From: UBA1757 sp963617485
GTDB lineage: Bacteria; Bacteroidota; Bacteroidia; Bacteroidales; UBA1402
Reading direction: 5' to 3'
DNA: 64,000 bases
Assembly: GCA_963617485.1 (NCBI GenBank)
Contig: CAVEPA010000008.1
Location: 1 to 64,000, forward strand
A model generated the notes under the pieces. That model had not been told where the DNA came from. It worked only from the letters and a program-made list of their open reading frames with translations, and made no database searches. Each line of letters opens with the position of its first letter. Position 1 is the stretch's first letter. A program made the position numbers and the translations under genes. Shown piece by piece: positions 8,533-15,507 of this stretch.

Positions 8533-10404
8533 ATGAACAATATGCTCAAACAGCTAAGTTTGATTTGTCTGCTGATAATGTCGGCCAGTGTTATGGCTGC
8601 GCAAGACCAGCAGGTGTCCTTTACAGTGGAGGCTCCATCGAAAGTGGTGGTGGGGCAGCAGTTTAACGTGAGCTATGTCTTTACAAACATGGATCACAAA
8701 GACTTTCGTGAACCCGAATTCAAGGATTTTAAGCTGCTCTACGGGCCTTCCACCTCACGCTCGTCGTCGGTGCAAATCGTCAATGGCAAGCGCAGTTCCG
8801 TTTCAGAATACCGTTACACCTTTTATCTGTCGGCCGATAAGGAGGGCACTTTTACCATTCCGGCCGCCACGGCTACGGTGAAGAAAGAAAAGGTCAGTTC
8901 CAACACGGTCAAGGTGACGGTTTTACCAGAAGACAAGAACGCCGCTTCGTCGGCAGCATCGTCATCGTCGGCGGCGCGCTCGGGCAGCGGTGCGGCATCG
9001 GCCTCGTCGCAATCGCTCACCGAAGAGAACCTTTTTGTCCGCGCCATTGCATCCAAGACCAAGGTCTACGAACAGGAGGCTGTCACCTTGAGTTACAAGC
9101 TTTATACCCGTGTGGATCTTGCCGGCCTTAACCGATTGGATTTTCCTGAATACAAGGGATTTATGACCCAGGATGTCGAGATTCCCCAAGATAAGCAATG
9201 GGACATGGAAAACTACAATGGTTTGAACTACCGCACCGCCTTGGTCAAGCAAGTCGTCCTTTTCCCTCAACAGGCTGGCAGTTTGAAGATAGAACCCGCC
9301 AGTTTCGATGTGGTCGTTCGCTTGCGGGTGCAGCCCAATGCCTCATCGCGCAGTATTTTCGACAACTTTTTCGAAAGCTATCAGGATGTGAACAAGACGC
9401 TCAAATCCAAGCCTTTGACTATCCAGGTGGAGGCTTTGCCGTTTGGTAAACCGGCTTCTTTCCATCCTTTCAGCGGCAGCCTCAATCTGAGCTCGGAAAT
9501 CTCTTCACAACAGGTTAAAGCCGATGAGGCCGTGACTTTGCGTCTGAAACTGACGGGCAAGGGTAATATGAAGATGCTGAAAACGCCCGACATCAAGTTC
9601 CCGGCCGATTTCGATGTCTACGATCCCAAGACCGACAATCAGTTCAAGACGACTGCTAATGGTATGTCGGGCAGCAAAACCATTGAATATCTGATTATTC
9701 CGCGCTACGCCGGCACTTTCGAAATTCCGTCTGTGGAAGTTTCCTATTTCGATTTGGCCAGCCAATCGTACAAAACTTTGCGTACGCAACCCTATACGCT
9801 TAGTGTAGACCGCGCCGACCGGCAAGACGCTCTGGTGACGGGCAATTACACCGGCGGTACAGCCAAACAGCAGGTTCGCGTGCTGGGACAGGATATCCGT
9901 TACCTGAAGACCGGTCCGCTCAATTTGCAGCAACGGCCTGTGTTCATCTATGCGGCAGCTTGGTTCCCCTGGGTCTACATATTGCCCTTTGTCTTGTTTG
10001 TGGTGGTGCTTGTCATCTACCGTAAGCAAATCAAGGCCAATGCCGACCTGGCCCGACAACGTACGCGCAAGGCCAACAAGGTTGCCGTCAAGCGCTTGAG
10101 ACGCGCTGCTGTCTATCTTAAACAGAACAATCGTGCCGCCTTCTTCGATGAAGTTCTCAAGGCACTCTGGGGCTATACCAGCGATAAGCTCAGTATTCCT
10201 TTGTCTGAGCTTTCCAAAGACAATATGGATGCGCAGTTGGCCAAGCGTCAAGTGCCGGAAGATATCCGTCAGGACTACATGACCATTCTCGAGGCTTGCG
10301 AGTTTGAACAATATGCGCCAGGTCAGGCAGGGCAGACCATGGACGAGCTCTATGCCAAGACCTTGCAAGTGATTGACAAAATGGAAAATACCATCAAAAA
10401 ATGA
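8533..10404 (+). CDS. batD: BatD, oxygen-tolerance membrane protein
   Basis: A 623-residue protein with a signal peptide (cut near VMAAQ), a large periplasmic region of immunoglobulin-like beta domains (VSFTVEAPSKVVVGQQFNVSYVF near the start), a Ser/Ala-rich linker around residues 136-160, one membrane helix near 475-495 (WVYILPFVLFVVVLVIY), and a cytoplasmic tail with ALWGYTSDKLSIPLSELS. This matches the BatD oxygen-tolerance family. It overlaps batE by four bases. It probably forms the periplasmic part of the Bat complex. Confidence 0.9.
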   Translation: MNNMLKQLSLICLLIMSASVMAAQDQQVSFTVEAPSKVVVGQQFNVSYVFTNMDHKDFREPEFKDFKLLYGPSTSRSSSVQIVNGKRSSVSEYRYTFYLSADKEGTFTIPAATATVKKEKVSSNTVKVTVLPEDKNAASSAASSSSAARSGSGAASASSQSLTEENLFVRAIASKTKVYEQEAVTLSYKLYTRVDLAGLNRLDFPEYKGFMTQDVEIPQDKQWDMENYNGLNYRTALVKQVVLFPQQAGSLKIEPASFDVVVRLRVQPNASSRSIFDNFFESYQDVNKTLKSKPLTIQVEALPFGKPASFHPFSGSLNLSSEISSQQVKADEAVTLRLKLTGKGNMKMLKTPDIKFPADFDVYDPKTDNQFKTTANGMSGSKTIEYLIIPRYAGTFEIPSVEVSYFDLASQSYKTLRTQPYTLSVDRADRQDALVTGNYTGGTAKQQVRVLGQDIRYLKTGPLNLQQRPVFIYAAAWFPWVYILPFVLFVVVLVIYRKQIKANADLARQRTRKANKVAVKRLRRAAVYLKQNNRAAFFDEVLKALWGYTSDKLSIPLSELSKDNMDAQLAKRQVPEDIRQDYMTILEACEFEQYAPGQAGQTMDELYAKTLQVIDKMENTIKK

Positions 10405-11186
10405 AGACGATGAAACACTTATGGATATGCCTGTGTCTGCTTGGTTTGCTGCCCTTGAGCCTTCAAGCGCAAGAGGAAAAGTTGTCGGCCGATTCTCTTT
10501 CGGTGGCCGCGGCCTTGAGTTATGCGTCGGGCGACTATGAGCAGGCCGCGGCCTGTTACGAGCACCTGCGCGCCGAATTCGGCCAGTCTTATCAGCTTTA
10601 TTACAATTTGGGCAACGCTTATTTTAAGGCAGGACAGTATCCGCAGGCCACCCTCAATTACGAAAAGGCCAAATTGTTGAATCCCCGAGATGCCGATTTG
10701 CTCTTCAATTTGGAGCTCTGCCAATCGCATGTGGTGGATAAAATAGAGCCATTGGGTCAGGTGCTCTTCGTCAGGCTGTACCAAGATCTCCTTAAAACTT
10801 GCAGTGCCAATGCCTGGGCCGTGATTTCACTGGCTGCCTTCGGCGTTTTTATCCTTTGTCTTGCCCTGTATTTCTTTGGAAAAACCACTGTTTTGAAAAA
10901 ACTTTCTTTCAGCTTTGGTATTATTTCGATACTTATTACTATTTTTACCCTCACCAACGCCGCTCAATTGTACAGCGCCTACATTCATCCCAAAGAGGCG
11001 ATTGTGTTTGCGCCTACAGTTACGGTTAAAAGTTCGCCAGACCAAAGCGGTACCGAGCTGTTTGTATTGCACGAAGGTACCAAACTGAAAGTGAACAGCC
11101 GTCTTGGCTCTTGGGTGGAGGTGGAAATTGCCGATGGCAGTGTAGGCTGGATGCCGGCAACCTGTATTGAAATGATAAAACTATGA
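10401..11186 (+). CDS. batE: BatE, TPR and SH3-like membrane protein
   Basis: A 261-residue protein: signal peptide to about residue 21 (LSLQAQ), two or three TPRs over residues 28-110 (ASGDYEQAAACYEHLRAEFG, LYYNLGNAYFKAGQYPQATL), two membrane helices near 135-157 and 165-185, and a C-terminal SH3-like domain (VTVKSSPDQSGTELFVLHEGTKLKV...GSWVEVEIADGSVGWMP). This is the usual BatE architecture. The ATG at 10401 overlaps the batD stop, and its own stop overlaps the PAP2 start, so all three are translationally coupled. Confidence 0.9.
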   Translation: MKTMKHLWICLCLLGLLPLSLQAQEEKLSADSLSVAAALSYASGDYEQAAACYEHLRAEFGQSYQLYYNLGNAYFKAGQYPQATLNYEKAKLLNPRDADLLFNLELCQSHVVDKIEPLGQVLFVRLYQDLLKTCSANAWAVISLAAFGVFILCLALYFFGKTTVLKKLSFSFGIISILITIFTLTNAAQLYSAYIHPKEAIVFAPTVTVKSSPDQSGTELFVLHEGTKLKVNSRLGSWVEVEIADGSVGWMPATCIEMIKL

Positions 11187-11875
11187 ATCTGATTGATAAC
11201 ATTATAGCGCTCGACAGAGAGATAGTCCTGGCCGTTAATTCCTGGCACACTCCGTTCTGGGACCGCTTCTTTTGGATGCTGTCCGAAACAGCTGTTTGGC
11301 TACCCGCCGCCTTGGCACTTATTATTATTCTGATACGCAACAAACGCTTGGAATCGCTATGGATAATGCTGGTGGCCGCTCTGATGTTCGTTTTTGTCGA
11401 TCAAATTGCTGCCGAAATCATCAAGCCTTTGGTTGGACGTCCGCGTCCCACACACGATATGATGCTTATACCTTTCTTGGAAACGGTTAACGGTTATCGC
11501 GGAGGCAACTATGGCTTCTTGTCCAATCATGCAGCCAATGTCTTCGCGTTTGCTTGTTTTTCAGCCTTGCTGTTCAAACATGCGCCTTATAGTCTGAGTA
11601 TCTTTGTCTGGGCTAGCTTGGTAAGCTTTTCGCGCCTATATCTTGGCGTTCATTTCTTGGGCGATATTCTGGCCGGTGCGCTTTTCGGTATTTTGTCCGG
11701 CTTGGCCTTTTATGCTCTTTGCCAGCTGTTTACCTCCGGACAAAAGGCCACTTACAACATCAACAAATATCAATACACGAAATCTTTTTACAAAAAGAAG
11801 GATATTTTCGTCGTATTAATTATATTGGCCACAATTTTGACAACTTTGCTGATAACAGCCAACTATTTATTTTGA
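11183..11875 (+). CDS. PAP2 family membrane phosphatase
   Basis: A 230-residue integral membrane protein with several helices. The three parts of the PAP2 acid phosphatase signature are present: KPLVGRPRP, SNHAANVFAF (in place of the classical PSGH) and SRLYLGVHFLGDILAG. Such enzymes dephosphorylate lipid phosphates such as undecaprenyl pyrophosphate or phosphatidylglycerol phosphate. The particular substrate cannot be read from sequence. It is coupled to batE by a four-base overlap, but it is not known to be part of the Bat complex. Confidence 0.88.
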   Translation: MNLIDNIIALDREIVLAVNSWHTPFWDRFFWMLSETAVWLPAALALIIILIRNKRLESLWIMLVAALMFVFVDQIAAEIIKPLVGRPRPTHDMMLIPFLETVNGYRGGNYGFLSNHAANVFAFACFSALLFKHAPYSLSIFVWASLVSFSRLYLGVHFLGDILAGALFGILSGLAFYALCQLFTSGQKATYNINKYQYTKSFYKKKDIFVVLIILATILTTLLITANYLF

Positions 11876-11908
11876 ACCTAACAACTACTAACTGTAAATA
11901 TTACAATC

Positions 11909-12166
11909 ATGACTAAAACCATCACATTCAACGAACTGCGCAGAATCAAAGACAGTCTGCCCACTGGTTCATCACAATTAATCGCAGATAGACTCGGGAT
12001 ATCTGTTGACACAGTAAGAAATTATTTCGGGGGACGCAATTATCAAGGCGAAGGCAAGTCTTGCGGTGTCCATGTTGAACCAGGTCCCGAGGGTGGCATT
12101 GTACAACTGGACGACACAACTATCTTGGAAATGGCCTTGGAAATCATCGAAAGCAATAAAAAATAA
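11909..12166 (+). CDS. Small helix-turn-helix DNA-binding protein
   Basis: An 85-residue protein. Residues 10-48 form a helix-turn-helix (SSQLIADRLGISVDTVRNYFGG), so DNA binding is likely. The remainder is a short acidic beta/helix segment (GIVQLDDTTILEMALEIIE) with no catalytic motif. Short proteins of this type are common in Bacteroidales, but I cannot name a characterised member. It begins 33 bases after the PAP2 gene and ends in a repeat that leads into a terminator, so it is probably the last gene of the operon. Confidence 0.75.
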   Translation: MTKTITFNELRRIKDSLPTGSSQLIADRLGISVDTVRNYFGGRNYQGEGKSCGVHVEPGPEGGIVQLDDTTILEMALEIIESNKK

Positions 12167-12190
12167 AGCATAAAGCATAAAGCATAAAGG
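12164..12190 (+). repeat. Short tandem repeat of TAAAGCA at a stop codon
   Basis: Three exact copies of the 7-base unit TAAAGCA and a partial fourth. The first copy supplies the stop codon of the small HTH gene. Slippage here would move the terminator but leave the protein unchanged. Confidence 0.8.
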
Positions 12191-12217
12191 CGCCCCTCAT
12201 CGGGACGCCTTTTTTTA
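12186..12217 (+). terminator. Rho-independent terminator after the Bat-PAP2-HTH operon
   Basis: AAAGGCG pairs with CGCCTTT, with an inner CCC/GGG extension and a five-base loop, followed by a T run of nine. It ends plus-strand transcription just before the converging pnuC gene. Confidence 0.85.
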
Positions 12218-12232
12218 TGTGCTTGCTTAGGC

Positions 12233-12862
12233 TTAGGCCTTGTGTGTTCGGTCTGCCTCGCGTTTCCATCGTCGCCAGCCCAAGATGGCGATTAACACGT
12301 AAAGTCCGTAGAGCAAGGCTTTGAATGGAATGCCTTTCACCACGTAGAGATAGCAGCAGACGGCATCCACCACTATCCAGAAGAGCCACTGTTCGATGTA
12401 TTTTCGCGACAAGGCCCATAGCCCGATAATGGACAGGGCGTTGGTAAAGGCATCAAGTATCGGCACTGTGCTGTCGGTGAAGCTTACCAGTACCCAATGG
12501 GTGAGGCCCCAGACAGCAATGAAAACCATTGCTACGGGTAAATACATCTTCAGCGGCATATGGCTGATGGCCAGGGTTTCGCGCTCTTTTGCGTTGCCCT
12601 TGGCGCTGTCTTTTTTGCGCAGGAAACGAAGGCCGAAACGCCAAACCAGAAAACCATAGATGGCGGCTAGGGTGTAGTAGACAGCCATACCGGCATCGCC
12701 ATACAAGCCGTGACTGTAATACAGGTAGATATCGAGTGCCGGCATGATGATGCCCACCACCCACAGCCAAATGTTGGCGCGGTATTCGAGCCAGATGTAG
12801 AGCAGGCCGAGCAGGGTGGTGAACAGGTCGAGCCAGTGTCCGGAAAGGAATTCAAGCAGCAT
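12233..12862 (-). CDS. PnuC-family vitamin transporter, probably for thiamine (PnuT-like)
   Basis: A 209-residue membrane protein of the PnuC family, energy-independent facilitators of vitamin nucleosides or thiamine. Family features: the opening helix with WLDLFTTLLGLLYIWLEYRANIWLW, then WVVGIIMPALDIYLYYSHGLYGDAGMAVYYTLAAIYGF (quoted in pieces), and a later FWIVVDAVCCYLYVVKGIPF. PnuC members named PnuT carry thiamine. That assignment is favoured because the gene lies 12 bases behind a TonB receptor in a TPP-riboswitch operon. It contains an insert rich in Lys/Arg near residues 75-90. Nicotinamide riboside remains possible by family alone. Confidence 0.85.
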   Translation of the reverse strand: MLLEFLSGHWLDLFTTLLGLLYIWLEYRANIWLWVVGIIMPALDIYLYYSHGLYGDAGMAVYYTLAAIYGFLVWRFGLRFLRKKDSAKGNAKERETLAISHMPLKMYLPVAMVFIAVWGLTHWVLVSFTDSTVPILDAFTNALSIIGLWALSRKYIEQWLFWIVVDAVCCYLYVVKGIPFKALLYGLYVLIAILGWRRWKREADRTHKA

Positions 12863-12874
12863 CTTGGGTTGTTT

Positions 12875-15235
12875 TTAGAAGAAACGCAGCGTAAGGTGAC
12901 CCATCACGTTGAAGCCCGCCATGGGAATGTAGGCCATGGCCTGATAACGCTGTCCGCCCGTGTACCAGCCGTACCAGGTGTAGCCGCTGGCGGCATAGTG
13001 GCTGTTGAATACGTTGTTGAAATCGACACCCAGTTTTACGCTCTTCACGCCGGCATTTTTCAGATTGATGCGCCAGTTGAGGCTGGCGTTCGATTGCGAG
13101 TATGCGGGCAGGGAGCGGGCTTCGCTTTGCGAATTGTCCACATACTGTTTGCTTACGAAGTTGGTGTGCCAAGTGGCCGAGAACCCTTGGTGATGTACAT
13201 CGATGAAGCCGTTCAAAATGGCACTGGGCGAATAGGCCAAGGTTGAGTTGTCGTAGTGATTTTTGACCAGATAGTTGTCGGCTGCATCCCAGCTCTCTAC
13301 GTATTCGTCGAAATCGGTAATCTTGTTGCGGCTCAAGGCGGCATTGCCTTCCACGCTGAGCCACTTCAGCGGTGACCATCCGGCTGTCAATTCGACACCT
13401 GTACGGTAACTCTTCTTCACGTTGGTGGTGAGTGCTTCGCCAATGTCGCTCAGCTCGCCCGTCTGTACCAGTTGGTTGTGATAGTACATATAGTAGAAAT
13501 TGGCTCCGGCAAACCACTTGTCACCCTTGAACTGGTAGCCGGCTTCCAAATCGTACACCTTTTCTTCCTGAGGAGCGGGGTTGTTTCCGTTGTCGGTATA
13601 GTTGTTGCGTTCTGGCTCGCGATGGCTGATAGCGGCACTCCAATAGGCTTTGTGTTCATCTTTTGTATAGGACATGCCTACTTTGGGGTTGAAAAAGAAG
13701 AACTTCTTGTCTATATCGAGGCTTTGGTTGAGGTAAGTACCGTCTTCTTGCTCGATGAATTTGTCGTTCACGCCATCGGTCTGGAAGTGAACATAGCGGT
13801 ATTGCAGGTCGAGGAAGGCATTCCAGTTGGGCGCGAAAGTGTAGCTGCCTTTGATGAAAGCGCTGTAGTCGTCTTTGCGGGCATCGCTGTCGTAATACTG
13901 GTACTTGCCATCATTGCCCAGAAACTGCTGTTCGGCACGTTCGTCCTTGATATAGGTAAGGTATCCCCAGTGGCTGGCCGCAAATTGCTGAAGGTTTGCT
14001 CCGCCCACCACATCGAAGCGCTCATCTTGGTAGTTGAAATTGTAGAGCATGCTGTAGGTGTTCTGGGTCAAGCCTTTTTCGCGGATAAAGTCGCTCTTTT
14101 TCACCTTGTTGCCTTCTGCATCGTGGTACACGAGACCAAATTTGGAGAACTTGCAGTTGTTCTTGAATTCTTCGTAATAGCCCATGCCGTAAGTGTAGCG
14201 TAGGGCAGCGTTGTGCGTCCAGTGTTCGGATGCTTGCCAGGAAGCTGAGAGGATGTTATGGTTCTGGAAGAAATTGTCGGTGGTGCGGGCCCAATAGCTG
14301 CCATCGCGCATTTGGTAGCGGGTGGCGCTGAAGTTGCCGGCAGCCCAAGCGTCCGGGTCGTAGTTGAGGTCTTCCACCAGCGTATTCACTTTGCCCAAAC
14401 CCGCGTTCCACAAATCTTGATACGAGGTGTAGCCATAGTCGTAGAGGCTTTCGCTGGTGTTGTAGTCGCTGCCTAGCACACCGTTCCAAGCTTGGCCAGT
14501 CTGTTCGAAGTTGCCGATATTCCTATAACGTATTTGGAAATTGTCGCCAAACCATGTGAGTCCGCCGTAAGAAGAACCCGAGCGGCCGGCCGTGCCATCG
14601 ATAAAGCCGTCGGTATTGGTTTCGTGATAGGCTCCGTCGAATACCAAATGATTGAACAACAGGCCGGTAGAAAAGTTGAGGCCGGCGTTGTAAGTGTCGA
14701 ATGAGCCATAGCTGGCAGTTAGTTCAAGATAGGGATTGGTCTGGGGCTGAGCCGTGGCCAGCGAGATACTGCCGCCAAAGGCACCGTCACCATTGGTGGA
14801 TGAACCCACACCACGCTGTATCTGCACACTGCCCAAAAACGATGCGTAGGAGTTCATATTGGCCCAGAATACCGTTTGGTCTTCGGGGGAGTTAAGTGAC
14901 ACACCGTCCAAGGTTACGTTGATGCGACTGCCCGCTGCGCCACGCATGCGCATATAGGTGGTTCCGATACCGGTACCGTTTTCGCTCCAGGCCAGAATGC
15001 CTGGGGTGCGTGCGAAAAGGAAAGGCAGTTCCTGGCCGCTGGGGGCAAAGTTCTGCAATACTTGTTTGTCGATGTTGGCTACAGCGAATGGTGCCTCCTT
15101 GGGGGCGCGCACTGCTTTAACCTCAACTTCTTCCAGCTGGTGATTACCGCTCACCGAGTCTGCTTCCAAGGCCCTTGCCGGCGTAGCGCAGAGCGCACAA
15201 ATCACAGCCAAGACCATACCATTGATTCTTTTCAT
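12875..15235 (-). CDS. TonB-dependent outer-membrane receptor, probable thiamine uptake
   Basis: A 786-residue receptor with a signal peptide (cut near PARA), a TonB-box/plug region (EEVEVKAVRAPKEAPFAVANID; TPGILAWSENGTGIGTTYMRMRG), and a 22-strand barrel ending in the aromatic HLTLRFF. There is no SusC-type carboxypeptidase-like N-terminal domain, so it is a small-ligand receptor. Placement behind a TPP riboswitch and in front of a PnuC transporter matches the thiamine uptake pair recorded for Bacteroidota. Expression should fall when thiamine pyrophosphate is abundant. No thiamine pyrophosphokinase gene accompanies it in this window. Confidence 0.88.
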   Translation of the reverse strand: MKRINGMVLAVICALCATPARALEADSVSGNHQLEEVEVKAVRAPKEAPFAVANIDKQVLQNFAPSGQELPFLFARTPGILAWSENGTGIGTTYMRMRGAAGSRINVTLDGVSLNSPEDQTVFWANMNSYASFLGSVQIQRGVGSSTNGDGAFGGSISLATAQPQTNPYLELTASYGSFDTYNAGLNFSTGLLFNHLVFDGAYHETNTDGFIDGTAGRSGSSYGGLTWFGDNFQIRYRNIGNFEQTGQAWNGVLGSDYNTSESLYDYGYTSYQDLWNAGLGKVNTLVEDLNYDPDAWAAGNFSATRYQMRDGSYWARTTDNFFQNHNILSASWQASEHWTHNAALRYTYGMGYYEEFKNNCKFSKFGLVYHDAEGNKVKKSDFIREKGLTQNTYSMLYNFNYQDERFDVVGGANLQQFAASHWGYLTYIKDERAEQQFLGNDGKYQYYDSDARKDDYSAFIKGSYTFAPNWNAFLDLQYRYVHFQTDGVNDKFIEQEDGTYLNQSLDIDKKFFFFNPKVGMSYTKDEHKAYWSAAISHREPERNNYTDNGNNPAPQEEKVYDLEAGYQFKGDKWFAGANFYYMYYHNQLVQTGELSDIGEALTTNVKKSYRTGVELTAGWSPLKWLSVEGNAALSRNKITDFDEYVESWDAADNYLVKNHYDNSTLAYSPSAILNGFIDVHHQGFSATWHTNFVSKQYVDNSQSEARSLPAYSQSNASLNWRINLKNAGVKSVKLGVDFNNVFNSHYAASGYTWYGWYTGGQRYQAMAYIPMAGFNVMGHLTLRFF

Positions 15236-15281
15236 CTTTGGTTAGTTATAGATTAAAAAAGAAGGGGAAGGGAGTGAATCC

Positions 15282-15305
15282 CGGACGGTGAGTTGTATCC
15301 GTCCG
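15282..15305. other. Hairpin between TPP riboswitch and receptor gene
   Basis: CGGACGG and CCGTCCG can form a 7-base-pair stem in the leader of the TonB receptor mRNA, downstream of the TPP aptamer. It may be part of the expression platform. The T run lies on the far side for the minus strand, so it does not look like a simple terminator for that transcript. Confidence 0.45.
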
Positions 15306-15310
15306 TTTTT

Positions 15311-15387
15311 TACCTACGCCGGCATTATCCGGATCAGGTCATGGGTTTAATCTCAGCATCCGCAAACTATGCGGCAGCACCCCTTAG
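15311..15387 (-). promoter_or_regulatory. TPP (thiamine pyrophosphate) riboswitch, THI element
   Basis: Read on the minus strand, the conserved parts appear in order: GGGGTGC, then GCTGAGA, then ACCC, then CCTGATCCGGATAATGCCGG. These are the P1-P5 core of the THI box, with an ordinary P3 arm (GCCGCATAGTTTGCGG). It is followed by the TonB receptor and PnuC genes and assigns both to thiamine supply. Confidence 0.95.
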
Positions 15388-15409
15388 CTGGCCTTTTGCC
15401 AACCGGGCG

Positions 15410-15417
15410 CAAAGATA
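15410..15417 (-). promoter_or_regulatory. Promoter -7 box for the TPP-riboswitch operon
   Basis: The minus strand reads TATCTTTG, which fits the Bacteroidota TAnnTTTG box, about 22 bases upstream of the aptamer. The start of transcription would be near 15403. Confidence 0.65.
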
Positions 15418-15450
15418 GGCTATTTTCTCAATATGCCCATCTATAAAAAA

Positions 15451-15480
15451 CAAAAACTTACCAATTTTGGTAAGTTTTTG
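15451..15480 (-). terminator. Rho-independent terminator after the arabinosidase operon
   Basis: A perfect 13-base-pair stem (arms CAAAAACTTACCA and TGGTAAGTTTTTG) with a 4-base loop. On the minus strand it is followed by a long T-rich run. It separates the glycosidase operon from the TPP-riboswitch operon behind it. The symmetry allows function on both strands. Confidence 0.88.
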
Positions 15481-15507
15481 TAAGACAGTGTGTTGCAAGT
15501 GTCTATC

